A stretch of DNA of 64,000 nt from Epiperipatus broadwayi (GCA_028023455.1 JAQFVV010000002.1:33861725-33925724), one strand, 5' to 3'. Positions 12,018 through 23,629 are shown, numbered from the stretch's first letter. The notes: generated from the letters alone by a model not told the origin. Made by a program: numbers and translations.

Positions 12018-12290
12018 TTGAAATACAGGTATTCTTCTTATATCTGGAGCTTAATTGTAAATATAGGGGATTTGAACACAGACTTATTGAGCATTGATTA
12101 TATATATATAGGAAATGATCATCTGGATCAACTGATGATTGTTGGTTCAGCACAAAATACATATATTGGTGATTATTTATCTTTTCTACATGTGTGTGGT
12201 CATGGCTATCAGTGGCATGAAATAGTGTGGATAGTTGAAGGGTGCTTGAAAGTCCGAGTTCAAATCCTCTATATTTCTATAAAGTAAATG
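12018..12290. mobile_element. Family A HHR-SINE, head-to-head copy with short left arm
   Basis: Outer ends are GGGGATTTGAACACAGACT (left, minus-strand B box) and AGTTCAAATCCTC (right). The right half keeps the whole order HHR, CACATG-like linker, A-box-like GTGGCATGAAATAGTGTGG and B box. The left half has lost its HHR. The 5' flank AAATACAGGTATTCTTCTTAT is the family's terminal sequence seen also at 26.5-27.5 kb. Confidence 0.78.
12128..12169 (+). ncRNA. Hammerhead ribozyme, family A, G12 mutated
   Basis: CTGATGA (12132-12138) is intact. Stem II is reduced and GAAA is AAAA (12154-12157), so the catalytic G12 is lost. Stem I TCAA/TTGG is kept. Expected to be inactive. Confidence 0.6.
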
Positions 12291-13300
12291 AAAAATAGTC
12301 AAAAGTTAATACCAATAATATTTAGAGCTCTATAAATAAACTTAGTTGAAGTTGTTAACAAACTGAATGCTATTTTTTCTTTTTTACAAATATTATTAAT
12401 TAGTTGAGGCAAGGTCCTATTAATTCTCCTTTGGTAGGTTATTGTTTACTTTGATGAGGTGTGATGATCCATCAATAATGGCTTTTCCAGATGTGACATC
12501 CTGTTCCAAAGTTTTATTTATGCAAACATCATTTTGTTTGTTTCACTACTATAAGATGTTGAATAGGATTCAATAAAAAAGGAAAGACCATTTCTAAGAA
12601 AAGTTAACCTAATTTATAAATTTTTCATTGCATCATCATATGTAGGCTATAGTAGTAACCATAGAAACCATATAATGAATTCTAAAATTAAATTTCAGAA
12701 AATGCTTTTCTTGTTCTAAACATCATTCTAAAAATTTTGTAAATACGGTAAAACATTTTTTTTATTTATTTAGAATAAATAAATATTTTTATGAGCATTA
12801 TTTAGACTCTTCAACTATATATGTAACTTTTAGGATATACGCCTGAAATTACTTCACAAATATATATATATAAATAATCCCCTTTTTATACTGCATTTGC
12901 AATAATCATTCTTTTATTATGTTTAAACCATAATCCCAATATTTGCATAGGTAACTAAACATGTGTACACACACATTTCAATTCACACATATATGAAAGA
13001 GAAATATGTATTTACGTTGAGCCAAAATAAAAAATACAGATAATTTTAGCAAATTTGAACTTTTTCTTGTTGGACAGTGAAATATTGATATGTCATTACA
13101 ATCAATAAGAAACTTAGTATATTAAACCAATCCCATCACTGGATTCATACTAAAGTTCACAATATATTTAAACTAGAGTATTTTAAAATTGGAGTTTAAT
13201 ATAATCTTTATTTTAAGTTAAATAACTTTTTTATATAAGCACAGATAAATAATAAATCTATAGTATATCCACTTTCCAAATGCTGTTAATAATATACTAA
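12290..13300. other. AT-rich sequence without recognised gene
   Basis: No supported gene or repeat family. Confidence 0.5.
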
Positions 13301-13494
13301 TTTTCTTGTCAGAAAGCTTAATAAAGGTAAAAGGACCATTTACATCTGCTACCTCAGTTCTTACAAAGATGGCAAATAGACAGTTTTGTATTATTCAGAT
13401 GGACTTCAAATCAAACCTGGATTTAAATATATTCTCCTTCAATACATCACAATCATCTTTTCTTAAGCTTACACAAGCTATTAAAACAGATGCA

Positions 13495-13560
13495 ATTTTT
13501 TGCAGTCAATAGTGCCATCCAGTGCAATTCTGGTAATCAGTAGATGTTTGAAGATTGGGC
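13495..13560 (+). repeat. Family C end fragment
   Basis: AGTGCCATCCAGTGCAA and AATCAGTAGATG match the start of family C (compare 36600-36650 and 63300-63350). The rest is missing. Confidence 0.4.
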
Positions 13561-15200
13561 ATTATAATTCCAATCAACACACAACCTTCTACCATCTATT
13601 TATTACAAAACCTACACTAGGTAGCACTACAGTCAGAAACATTTGCTACTTCAATCAACTAAACATTAAACTTCAAGAGATTAGGGTTAACTTTTAATCA
13701 TTTTTAAAATCCTTATGAATTAATAACTTAATATCAAATATATAATTATTAAATATAGTATTCAAAACTATATGTAGAGACTGGAAAGATCAAGCTACCA
13801 AATGCTATAGCTAATATCATATTTCTGCTCTTCATTAGATAGCCTAACAATTGTAAAATGTTAATTTATGTCGGCATTTTAAATTCTTACAGAATTTGAA
13901 AAATCTGACAATTGATATTATTCAGGGCTAAATTTAAAATAAAACCCAAATTTAAACACAGGCTTTTTCAACGTTTGATGTAATAAAGAGAGTTTTGTTT
14001 AGGTCTAGATTTGAATTAAATTTCACTCTGAGTAATAACAATTGTCAGCTTTAGTATCTCTATAAAAAGTAAGATAGACAGAAATATCATTTTACATTTA
14101 CGATCTATCTGACAGAGAGCTTAGCCACATTGAAGAATATTGTGTTTTCATTTGGTGCTGATTTAAGATTCACCCTGAATAATATCATCAATCCGATTTT
14201 CAATCTCTATATGCATCTCAGTAGAAGACATATAGGCTGATAAAAAGTTTTAAACATTGATATTAAAAGTACATGAAAAGTTGAAGGTTCCAGTGTTTGT
14301 ATATTTAACTTGAATAATTATTAATTTGTTTTAATCAATATTAATTAGTTCATAATATTCAATTTTTAATCTGTAATTTGTTATAAATATATATTACAAC
14401 GTTTTTTTTTTTAAAATTTCAATAACTTTTAAATTCTTAGATTGAGAAAATTGTAAACGTAATAAAAGTGTTTGACTGTAAATTTTAATAATAAAATATA
14501 TTTGTGTGCGCGCGCGTGCGTGAGGTATAAAAGTAAAACAAAATTGCGCTGTATCATTTTTTCAATTTAAAACCTTGCTCTGATTAACAGATCCTTTTCA
14601 TTTATTTTAAAATTCATTTGATTAACTATTAAAAATTTATTTTATTTTTATAAACATGTCAAATTTTCATTTGGATTGCTCTCTTATTATTAATTGAAAT
14701 ATTTTTTAGTGGTTGAACTGTTTTGTGTTTTACTTTAAACAAACATAAAAGAGATGAAAAAAGTGGAGAGGACAGAAGAGAAGGGGGGGATACGGAGAGA
14801 AAGAGTAAGAAGTAAATGAGTCGAAGAAAGAATTAAAAAAGGGAAGAACAAGAGGGGGTGGGGAGAAAGACAGGAGAGATTTATAAATATGAAAGTTATA
14901 TAAATTACTGATTTCGATAAAAATTGAAATAACATTCGGATGTATAGTACAACTTCATTAAGATTATTTTTTGTTTTAATTTTTTTTTAAAAAAAATGTA
15001 AAATTGTCTTCGTTAACTCTTTATTGATATTGTTTAGTTGTAAAAAAAAAATAATAAAGCAAACCTTTTGATCTTTTAAAAATATGTGTATATAAGGAAT
15101 ATTACGTCATTTGACATTCAATTTTTAAGCATTTCTACCAGATTGTTACATAGTTTTACATTTTAGCAGATAATTTCTACTTTGCGTCTGCTTAATTTGG
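13560..15200. other. AT-rich sequence, no gene recognised
   Basis: Holds a short alternating GT/GC run (about 14503-14522) and a purine-rich stretch (14755-14880). The open frame over the latter is a composition artefact. Nothing else supported. Confidence 0.5.
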
Positions 15201-15214
15201 ATTTTGGGAATATA

Positions 15215-15965
15215 TAAGTAGCGCTGATGGAAAGTTTAATGTTAGTGTTTAATTGGGTTATGAGTAAAGGGCAGTTAACAAGATGGATGAGAAAGGTAAT
15301 GCGGTATGCAAAAGATTTGGATAAAGAATTTATATCAGTATACTTGTATAAAAAGTGGGATGATTGTGTTAGGAGGATTGTCGAGTTTTATAGTGGTAAG
15401 GAATGGGATAAAAGAATAGAAGCATTAATAAAAAAATAGGGAGTTGGAGAGATGGAGAACTAGTATGGAGGGTAAGAAGAGTAAAATAAATATATATATT
15501 AAACGGAACATTGGATGCGAGTTAATTTATGATAATAATAAGGAAAGTAGTTTATTGTTTAAGGCTCCAACAGGATCTTTAGCAACATGTAAATGGAAAA
15601 CTATGGGTGATTTAGTGTGCAAATTGTGTAAGGAAGGTATAGAAAATATTAGGCATCTGTTAATTGAATGCAAATGCTTGAAAGCAGAAAGGGTACAGAT
15701 AATGAAGTTATGGAAGAATAGATATGAACAAAGTGATTATACAGAAAGTGAGTTATTGGTTTTTATGCTGGTGTTGCAAAAAGATAAGGGGGATTTAGAT
15801 ATAAAGGCCATAGAGTTGACAAAGATTATGTTGTGGAAATGATGTGGAAAGACTTAGAATGGAGAATGGAAAATAAAGTGGCTAACAGGTTTATCTAGGC
15901 ATATTTGCTGAGATATTCTTGACTTTGTTTAAGGAGAACCCAAAATACATCACATCACATCACAT
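15215..15965 (+). pseudogene. Second LINE family, ORF2 C-terminus and 3' tail, copy 2
   Basis: Same protein as at 4.0-4.7 kb, here split by one frameshift near 15440 (KEWDKRIEALIKK then MERWRTSMEGKK). The C-X2-C-X8-H-X4-C motif (CKLCKEGIENIRHLLIEC) is intact, followed by ESELLVFMLVLQKDKGDLD and IELTKIMLWK. The 3' untranslated part runs to a clean tail of (CACAT)n at 15949-15965, which marks the true 3' end of the element. 5'-truncated within ORF2, as is usual for LINE copies. Confidence 0.82.
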
Positions 15966-16266
15966 AGATAGTATGATATTTCTATATTTAATTCCAGCAT
16001 ATTATATAGATTCTAATTTCATATATTTGTACTGTAGGTTTAAACAAAGTTGTTTTTCTTTTTAGAATTATTATTTCAAAATATTTTCAGTTTTTTGTTT
16101 TGTGACAGATAAATACAAGTGAAAGAAATTAATAATAACTTTAGGCAACGTTCAATAATACTAGTTAAGGGATTCGACTCAGACTTTCATGTGATCCTCA
16201 AATCTCCATGCCATCTCATATTGCTGACCCACCTGATCACACACATGTTGAAAAGATAAATAATCA

Positions 16267-16307
16267 CCAATATACGTATTTATGCTAAACCAGCAATCAT
16301 CAATTGG
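16267..16307 (-). ncRNA. Hammerhead ribozyme, family A, damaged
   Basis: Minus strand: stem I CCAA/TTGG, TTGATGA (C3 to U), TGCT/AGCA stem II, then AAA where GAAA is expected (one base lost), TACGTA palindrome and TA cleavage site. Likely inactive. Confidence 0.65.
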
Positions 16308-16498
16308 TCCAGATTACTATCTCCACACATATATACAATCAGTGCTCAGCTTTATATTAAGATAACCAGTCTTCATATTTTAATGGACAGGCTTCAAACT
16401 ATTCCAGCTCACAACTCTTCAGCCATCCATTTTATTTTCAATGAAATGAAATATAAAGCTGAGCAGTAATTGTACATGTGTGGAGAAAGTAATCTGGA

Positions 16499-16541
16499 CC
16501 AACTGATGATTGCTGGTTTAGCATGGAAATATGTATATTGG
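16499..16541 (+). ncRNA. Hammerhead ribozyme, family A, core bases kept
   Basis: CCAA (16499-16502), CTGATGA (16503-16509), TGCT-loop-AGCA stem II, GAAA (16526-16529), TATGTA, TA (16536-16537), TTGG (16538-16541). One extra G between stem II and GAAA may weaken folding. Confidence 0.7.
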
Positions 16542-16664
16542 GTGATTATTTCTCTTTTCAACATGTATATGATCAGATGTGTCAGCAATATGAGATGGCA
16601 TAGAAATAGAGAGTCATATGAAAGTCTGAGTTCGAATCCCTTATATATTACATTATATAGGTCC

Positions 16665-16912
16665 AGGTGTGTATAAGCCTGTACAGTGTATTAATTTAAT
16701 AATTAAGTGTATTTTTAAAATTTTAATAAGTGAACATTTATGTTAATTGGTTTTAAATGATTCTCATTAGTATGGTTTATCAGTAATGCTGAAGGATTCA
16801 AATTAGATAAGGACTCCATCGTAAATGACAATGGATATTGTAGTGATAGAAGTAATGTTTGTATTCTTATACTTTAATATATACTATAGAATTACTCAAT
16901 TCTAATTTTTCA
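16665..16912. other. AT-rich spacer between family A and family B insertions
   Basis: No feature recognised. Confidence 0.5.
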
Positions 16913-16931
16913 ATTTAAGTTATCTCTATTT

Positions 16932-17268
16932 GAGTTGGATAGCTGGGTTTGAAGACATGTACATGTCTGAAAATTTCAGATTTTCCACTCAATAGATAAC
17001 TTTTAGCTAAGTGCTTAGCTTTGGGTTAGTATTTTTAGATCTAGTGTCTGAACCTACCCTGACACCTCTCTGAGGAGTGCCAAAGCACGAAACCATGGTC
17101 AGGGGTTTGGGGAGGGGTTCCTGACAGAGATATTTTAAGTGCTGGCTCTGGCTAAGCATTTATCATAAAGCTTGTAGAGGAATTGGCAATCCTCACTGTT
17201 TATAACTTACAAGCTTAAGAGATAGGGTCATGTGATCTATGAATTGATCTATGACTTTTATTTTGACT
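16932..17268 (+). mobile_element. Family B HHR repeat with 19-bp target duplication
   Basis: A 337-bp insertion bounded by perfect 19-bp direct repeats ATTTAAGTTATCTCTATTT (16913-16931 and 17269-17287). It runs from GAGTTGGATAGCTGGG to TTATTTTGACT, the same right end as the 19 and 35 kb copies. The ribozyme lies in the middle (17065-17105), followed by GGTTCCTGACAGAGATATTT, GAGGAATTGGCAATCCTCA (a small hairpin) and TCATGTGATCTATG. No coding capacity. Variable long target duplications point to retrotransposition. Confidence 0.85.
17065..17105 (+). ncRNA. Type I hammerhead ribozyme, family B, intact core
   Basis: Every core position is present. Stem I strand CCTCT is 17065-17069; CTGAGGA (CUGANGA box) 17070-17076; stem II GTGC/GCAC with CAAA loop 17077-17088; GAAA 17089-17092; stem III is the palindrome CCATGG 17093-17098; TC 17099-17100 is the NUH site, with predicted cleavage after C17100; stem I 3' strand AGGGG 17101-17105 pairs with CCTCT using one wobble. 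Stem III is too short for a stable monomer and self-complementary, as in the minimal HHRs of Penelope-like elements that act as dimers. Confidence 0.9.
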
Positions 17269-17489
17269 ATTTAAGTTATCTCTATTTTAAATTTAAATTG
17301 TGTAAAATTGAAAAGAATAAAGCAAATCATTACTTAGTATTGAGATGGACTGAACTTTAACAAACAATATAGATTTAAGAATACAATAAAATTATTTTAT
17401 CACATAACACATTTGAATTTAAAATATCATCCACACAGTTTTTCTTTTCAAAAATAATTCATCATTTTCCAATACACCAAACTCTTTCT

Positions 17490-18315
17490 TTTTAAAACTT
17501 GTTTTTATATGACTATTATAAAAATAAAACTACACACTAACGGTTTCGACTATTTTATAATATAGTCTTTTTCAAGGAACATTAAAAAATATAAATATAT
17601 AAATATAAATATTACATATTCTAAACAAATCCCAAAATATTAAAAAATAATATGTAAATGAGATATTTATTTTATATAGCGCGATGTTTATGAATTGTAA
17701 TAAACTAATGATCAGCTTTTCAAGCTAATGCACATGTGCTTTATGAATCTTAATAATAAATGAATACTCTCACTTCCAACACATGATAAAGTCTTTGTGA
17801 AAGAATAGAATGAATCCACCTATTCTTTCAACCCAAATGCTTAAGTATGGCCAAATCTTAAGCACTAAAAATAAAGCGCGTGTTCATTAGCTTGAAAAGC
17901 TGGTCTTTAGTTTATTAAAAAATAATAAAAAATTATCTTTACTTCAACATTTTTTCTATTACAAACAATCTCAAAATTTGGTGAAAATGCTTTACATTTA
18001 TATAACCATCCAAAAATAAAATAAAATTAAATATTTTTAGGGTGTTTTAATGGCTACATAAATGTAAAAAATTTAATAAAGTTTTGAGATTATTTGTAAT
18101 AGAAAAAGTGTCGAGGTAAAGATAATTTTTTAGTCTTTTTTAATGTTTTTGGAATTGTTTGGGAATATGTGATATATTTATTATAATATATTTGTATTTT
18201 TATTTTTTAGTGCTTCTTGAAAAAGACTATATTATAAAATAGACGAAACATTGAGTGTATAGTTTTGTTTTTATAACAGTCATATAAGAAACAAGTTTTA
18301 AAAAGAAGTTTGGTG
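17490..18315. repeat. Foldback element with complex centre
   Basis: Outer arms 17490-17600 and about 18195-18315 pair (AAACTTGTTT-TATATGACT and TAGTCTTTTTCAAG with their complements). Inner arms pair 17930-18010 with 18055-18130 (CTATTACAAAxAATCTCAAAA). The segment near 17675-17745 matches the 10.2 kb foldback. GACTAT-loop-ATAGTC-GAAAC gives another hammerhead-like hairpin without a full core. Confidence 0.7.
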
Positions 18316-18810
18316 TATATATTTAACACGTTTGGTAAAACTCTAAAGAATGGTTCATTTCTTCTAATGCTTCCCAAAGTTAATGATACTTACCCCTGGA
18401 GGAAATTGGAACAATCCAGGGAGGTGATAGTAGCCTTGGATACAATTGGAAGCCATTGAGTAAAAAATAAGGAAGTAGTAGAGGTATAAAGAAAGAAAAA
18501 AATTTTGAGCAGTATAGCAATTACTTTATTTTCAAATAAACTCACAAAATGTGAATTATAATGGATTAATGATCAAATCCATTGGCAGAACTTTGCCAAA
18601 AAATATCTGCCAGAAATATGTGCATTTAATATCTTATTTACAAAATGATACTATAAATAAGCAACCTGCATAAAATTGAAATTGTTTCTCAATTATTTGA
18701 TAGACAATTAATAATAGAATAAGTGCAATTAATACATAAAAATTGTAATTCCTATTCAATACTTTCAATCTTTATGGATCACAAATCACATACAAAGCAA
18801 ATAATATTAT
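18315..18810. other. AT-rich sequence without recognised gene
   Basis: No supported feature. Confidence 0.5.
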
Positions 18811-18813
18811 TAA

Positions 18814-19310
18814 CAATGAGGAGTGCCAATTCCTCAACAAGCTTGAGAGAATAGGATCATGTGATCTATGACTATTATTTTGACTATTTATAGTCTCTGC
18901 CTTAAGTCTTATGTGATGTTATATTGCTAAGACTACTAATATATGGTATGGCTGAAGATCTATTAGCCCCATATAGCTATTTGGAGTTTAATAGCTGGGT
19001 TTGAAGACATGTAGGTGTCTGAAAATTTCAGATTTTCCACTCAATAGATAACTTTTAGATAAATGCTCACTTTGGGTTGGTATTTTTAGATTTAATGTCT
19101 GAATCTACGCTGGCACCTCTCTGAAAAGTGCCAAAGCATGAAACCATGGTCAGAGGTTTGGGGGGGGGGTTCCTGACAGAGATATTTTAAATGCTTTCTC
19201 TGGCTAAGCATTTATCACAAAGCTTGTTGAGGAATTGGCAATCCTCATTGTTTATAACATATAAGCTTAAGAGAATATGGTCATGTGATCTATGACTTAT
19301 TTTGACTAAA
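18814..19310 (+). mobile_element. Family B HHR repeat, tandem partial plus full unit
   Basis: A partial 3' end (18814-18885: GAGGAGTGCCAATTCCTC, TCATGTGATCTATGAC, ATTTTGACT) is followed directly by a full unit of about 423 bp ending at the same TTATTTTGACT (about 19308). This head-to-tail join shows that family B units can be inserted as multimers. The full unit includes CTAATATATGG and TAATAGCTGGG blocks shared with the 3.5 and 17 kb copies. Confidence 0.78.
19116..19156 (+). ncRNA. Hammerhead ribozyme, family B, core mutated
   Basis: CCTCT/AGAGG stem I is perfect, stem II is GTGC/GCAT, GAAA (19140-19143), CCATGG and TC are kept. The CUGANGA box is CTGAAAA (19121-19127): G8 is changed to A, which should abolish cleavage. 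Confidence 0.8.
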
Positions 19311-19469
19311 TATTATTCTTTCAATAAAGGAGCAATTTACATATATTTTATACATTTTCATATATATCTATTATAGTTTTCTAGCACTTACTAATAATGG
19401 CTTCTATCAGTATAATGTTATTTAAAATATGGAATCTATATATTTGCCAAACTTAATAAGGGCTTTGAA

Positions 19470-19745
19470 TATTCTATCATCAGTTTTTCAAAGAATGAAT
19501 GGTTGAATAGTTGGAAGGGTGAGAAGATTGAAGCCTGTCCATTAAAGTTTGAGAAATTGATTTCTTAATATAAACCAAGTACTGATTGTATATATATGGT
19601 GAAGATTATGATCTGGTCCAATTGTTGAGTGCTGGTTCTGCACAAAATATGTATATTACCTTTTTCACATGTGTGTGGTCATGGATATCAGTTGCTCGAG
19701 ATAGATGAATAGACTGAAAATCATGAATTCCAAATCCCTCTACTT
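19470..19745 (+). repeat. Family A HHR-SINE, single half
   Basis: Contains TTCTATCATCAGTTTTTCA, GAAGCCTGTCCATTAAAG, the eroded HHR region (GTTGAGTGCTGGTTCTGCAC near 19624) and an eroded tRNA-like end (AATTCCAAATCCCTC near 19725). The HHR core is lost (TTGTTGA, AAAA). Confidence 0.65.
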
Positions 19746-20325
19746 ACATATATTATAATATTAACAAAATTAGGGGAATGAAATTGAAAAACAAAAGTCA
19801 ACCATTAACATTCCAATTACATTTATCACATCATCTGTGTTAATTGTAAATAAATGTTAGTAGAGAAAAAAATATTTAAATAAGACTCAATTAAAAACTG
19901 ATTTTTAATTGCATATTGATGTATTTTTTTTAATTAAGCACTTTTTTTTATGAATATAGAAATTTTATTACGGAACAGTAAATACAAGTAAACGGATGAT
20001 ACAATCAGAAGGTGAGATCAATAAATTTGGATTACAGTACTTTACAATAAAAATTAGGAATTACACTCTCTGCCAATCGATAAAAACCCAAATAAGGTTT
20101 GAACGTTTTTTTACAAAGGAAAAGGGAAACGTTTTTTGATAACAGAACTTGATGGAACCCATTTCCTATCTTGCGTAAGAGTGGTGTAGTGAAAATTACA
20201 CTACAGAAATATTATTCATTATTAGATGATCTCTAGTCTAATGAATGACTAATAATTTATTTTTCATTCATGTTACCTGTATATATGACTATGGTTTATA
20301 GGAAAGTCTCTTAGTATTAAGTCGT
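19745..20325. other. AT-rich sequence without recognised gene
   Basis: Contains a short (ACTACAG/TACACTAC) inverted pair near 20190-20210; otherwise nothing supported. Confidence 0.5.
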
Positions 20326-20354
20326 TTGATTTAGTTTTTATACTGGCATCTGTA

Positions 20355-20862
20355 TTAACTGAAACACACAGGCTTATTATATACCTGTGTCTATATATGT
20401 AATATACAGGGTATATGAGCGCAGACTTTTACATAACCTACCACTCTCCACACTATCTCATATCACTGATACACTTGAACACATATATGTTGAAAAGATA
20501 AATAATCACCAATAGACGTATTTAATGCTAAACCAGCAATCATCAAGATGGCCTCTGAGCATTCCATCATCAGATTTTCAATTGGATGGACGGTTGAAGA
20601 GTTGGAGTATGGAGTAGATTGAAGCCTGTCCATTAAAGTATGAGGTTTGGCTATCTTAATATATATCTGACCACTTATAACATATATGTGTGGAGATGGT
20701 AATCTGGACCAACTGATGTTTGCTGGTTTAGCATGAAATACGTATATTGGTGATTATTTATCTTTTCAACATATATGTGTTCAAGTGTATCAGTGTTATG
20801 AGAAATGTGGAGAGTGGTGGGTTGTGTGAAAGTCTGTGCTCATACCCTATATATGACATCTG
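20355..20862. mobile_element. Family A HHR-SINE, palindromic pair with 10-bp target duplication
   Basis: Starts AACTGAAACACACAGGC after the direct repeat CATCTGTATT (about 20345) and ends before the second CATCTGTATT (about 20857). Left and right ends are complements (GGGTATATGAGCGCAGACTT and AAGTCTGTGCTCATACCC). Both halves hold the HHR region. The same left end, AACTGAAA..AGGCTTATTATATACC, occurs at 41.3 kb with different flanking direct repeats, which fixes the element boundary. Confidence 0.8.
20709..20750 (+). ncRNA. Hammerhead ribozyme, family A, A9 mutated
   Basis: CCAA (20709-20712), CTGATGT (20713-20719; A9 to T), TGCT/AGCA stem II, GAAA (20735-20738), palindrome TACGTA (20739-20744), TA site, TTGG (20747-20750). 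One core substitution. Confidence 0.72.
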
Positions 20863-21104
20863 TATTTTAGAAAGCTATTTTTACTTCTGTTTGATTACGT
20901 TGACAGAGGCAGCTGATAAGATGTAATACCTTTTTTTCTCAAATCATTAATGATTTCCTTCTTCAAAAAACATTAATTTATCATTTAAATTTAAATTCTT
21001 AAAGAAAAAAAATTTAATTTTTGGAATAGATTAAACATTTTTGCTTTTCAATTATCTCATGTTTGAATTTAAATTTTCTAGCTGCTTTATCTAAATGATT
21101 TAAT

Positions 21105-21345
21105 ATAGGGGATTTGAACACTGACTTTCAAACTCTCTTCAGCCAACCGCTCTACGACCGATATACATGGACATACACATGTGAAAAAGATAAACAATTT
21201 CCAATATATTTATTCTGAGCTGATTCGTATTGGAGATTATTTATCTGTTTAACGTGTGTGTGGTTATGTGTATCGGTTGTATGAGATAGAATGGATGGCT
21301 AAATAGAGCTTGAAAGTCTGTGTTCAAACCCCCTATATTACGTCT
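21105..21345. repeat. Family A HHR-SINE, short palindromic copy
   Basis: Ends are GGGGATTTGAACACTGACTT and AGTCTGTGTTCAAACCCCC. The centre is shortened and the HHR is no longer recognisable. Imperfect direct repeats TAAATG(A/G)TTTAATATA lie just outside (about 21091 and 21385). Confidence 0.7.
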
Positions 21346-21639
21346 AGATCACAGATATATAAAGTATACTTGTATTTAAAATATTCTAAATGGTTTTAAT
21401 ATATATATATAAATTATGGAAGTTTATACATAATAAAAACTGTTATGCTTGAATTGGTTTTCTATAGTTAAAAGTCCAAACTGATATCAGAAGGAAAACA
21501 AATGGGGGAAGAAAAAAACTTGGTATCTTAGTGTTATATTTATTAAAAAAAATTAAATAAAAATTAAGAGATATAAAAAGAGTAGGTAAGAGATAACTTG
21601 GGATTCAGTTTTGTGGTGTAACCAAATTGATCAAAAATA

Positions 21640-22400
21640 TTAAGGAATACAATATGGCGGAGGTAAAGTGTCACACTTCACCTTGCCTTCAAATAATGGA
21701 CTAGTCCGGATTCTGCCTTATCTACATGATTGAGCATTTATGGTCATGAGCCTCTGTATATATAGATAGAGAATGCATAGGCAATGGCAAGAACAGGCCA
21801 ATAGGGACAGTGTTCATTGAATCCGAATATTTCCATGGATGGGTATTTGGCAATAAATAATCAATATTTTTGAAAGTAGGTCAGAAAACTACTGTCAAAT
21901 TTGAACTGCGTATATACATTCTCCAGAAAACTACTGTCAAATGTGAAAGACAGAATGCACATTATCCAGGCAACAGCTATTAAAGCTAAATCACTGTTGC
22001 AATGAGGTGAGTCCACCTTCAGGACTGGAAGCTGCTAGAACCAAATATTGGTATGAGACAAGTTGTCATAGTACAACAGGAAATGTCACCATACCCACTC
22101 ACAAGGCAGGCTGCTAAGATACAGCTGGAAGTGGTAGATAATGTATAAGGACACATGCAGTTCCTTCTGTGGTTTGCCCCAGAACTAGAAACTATACCTC
22201 TGCCTGATACTATTGGTGAGCTTTGGTAGCTATTATCTGGAGATCATGGATTCTGTCTTTCAGGTTTGACAGTAGTTCTGACAGTAATCCTATGTCCCTA
22301 TCTTCATATATATATATATATATATATTGCAGTTTGGAGTTGACAGTAATCCTATGTCCCTATCTTCAAAAAGACTGGCTATTTATTACCATATCCCCAT
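21640..22400. other. GC-richer unclassified block
   Basis: Composition is clearly richer than its surroundings. It contains a near-tandem duplication AGAAAACTACTGTCAAAT (about 21887 and 21933) and a second duplication, GACAGTAATCCTATGTCCC, on either side of a (TA)n run (22303-22328). No frame stays open long enough to name. It could be old LTR-element or host sequence. Confidence 0.4.
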
Positions 22401-23340
22401 CTTAAGTGGAAACATTCAGATTTAATAAGCATTACACAATTATAGATTTTGTGTTCTCTGAGCTAGATTTGTGTATAATGGTCTGTTATATAAAAGGGGA
22501 TTATTTAGTGCTTACAGGCATCCAGTTGATGATGATGATGATACTGACATGGCACAAAGAGAATATCCTTTAAAGTCCAAACACTATATTTTATTTGGTT
22601 TAGTATTTATTTAGAAATTAAGGTTGCAATTGGCCAGTACATTAAATGTATTAAGTGGCCAGAGTATTGATGATGATCAGCATGTTTTAATACCCCAGCA
22701 TTATTATTTTTATTGTAATATATTATGATGGATTAGTACTTAAGTTTGTGCATCCAAATTAATGTTTAAATAATCTGCCCCAAGCTGACAAGGACTAAAT
22801 AATTCACCTGGACTATAGTAAATACATTTCAAATGTATTTTTTATTTAAATATAATTATCTAAAACGTGACTCTTTATGTAAAAAGTAGCCGCAGAAAGG
22901 AGTTTGCAATTATGCTTATACTTAGAGTTAGCTCTCTTGATCTCTCAGAATGATTTCACAGAGTAATCTCTTATAATCTTATGCTGATTCTTTTTATATT
23001 GATTCATATTCATCCAAATGGTATTAAATTTCATATATTAGCCAGTGTGATGAGTTGACTGGCTTTTTTACTTCTGAGTTTAAGATCAAGGAGAATTGTA
23101 ATTCTTTTGCTCAACAGTCTTACAGTTTTTAATTGAATTATTAGTCTTTTTGAAAGCAGGACAAATGTGTGAAGAAATGAACATTTTATTACAGAGATAT
23201 TTACAATCGTGACAGACAAAACTAAATTATGGCCCTTATTTCCAAAATGGTATAAAGTTACTAGGCAAGGCAGCAGTTGATGGCTGAAGGCAGAGAGTAC
23301 TAACCATTCCCTGATTATGAATACAGGCTGCCCATTTTTG
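22400..23340. other. AT-rich sequence without recognised gene
   Basis: Short (GAT)n run at 22529-22541. The open frame on the minus strand at 23031-23219 has no recognisable motif. Confidence 0.45.
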
Positions 23341-23369
23341 ATGATTTTTTATTTAGGCACTGCAGATCA

Positions 23370-23545
23370 CTTTCGAATGAAAAAAGTTGCATGAATTAGA
23401 AGAATTTGTCAAAGGGGTCATTGTGGGACTTTGTGATATTACAAGAAAAGGTAAAGAGACAATTGATTTAACAAGTATTGTTCTACAAATGAGCAAATAT
23501 TAAAATCACAAGTGGATTGGATTTATTATAAATAAAAAGTAAAGG
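23370..23545 (+). pseudogene. Possible Tc1-like transposase N-terminal scrap
   Basis: Translation gives HELEEFVKGVIVGLCDI then DLTSIVLQMSKY, which resembles the first helix-turn-helix of Tc1-like transposases (pattern ELTEFxRGxIVGLxxxGxSxRxIAxLTGIxxxTV). No DDE region follows in a readable frame and no inverted termini were found. The match rests on about 40 residues. Confidence 0.4.
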
Positions 23546-23629
23546 ATCAACATCTTAGTGTTTAATGGTATATCAGACAGAGTTAGAAGATTATTTATTT
23601 AATCTAAATGTCAAATACTTCCCTTCATG

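Larger units (their letters stand above)
16165..16665. mobile_element. Family A HHR-SINE, head-to-head palindromic pair
   Basis: Two units face each other. Outer ends are GGGATTCGACTCAGACTTTC (left, complement of the B-box end) and AAGTCTGAGTTCGAATCCC (right). Both halves contain a hammerhead (16267-16307 minus, 16499-16541 plus) and the family segment ATGGACAGGCTTCAA is present once near the centre. The right half shows the B box GAGTTCGAATCCC, a good match to the pol III B-box consensus. Confidence 0.85.

Noticed and set aside
22223-22405. 60-residue open frame across the (TA)n run
   Set aside because: It contains translated microsatellite (repeated IY) and no family motif.
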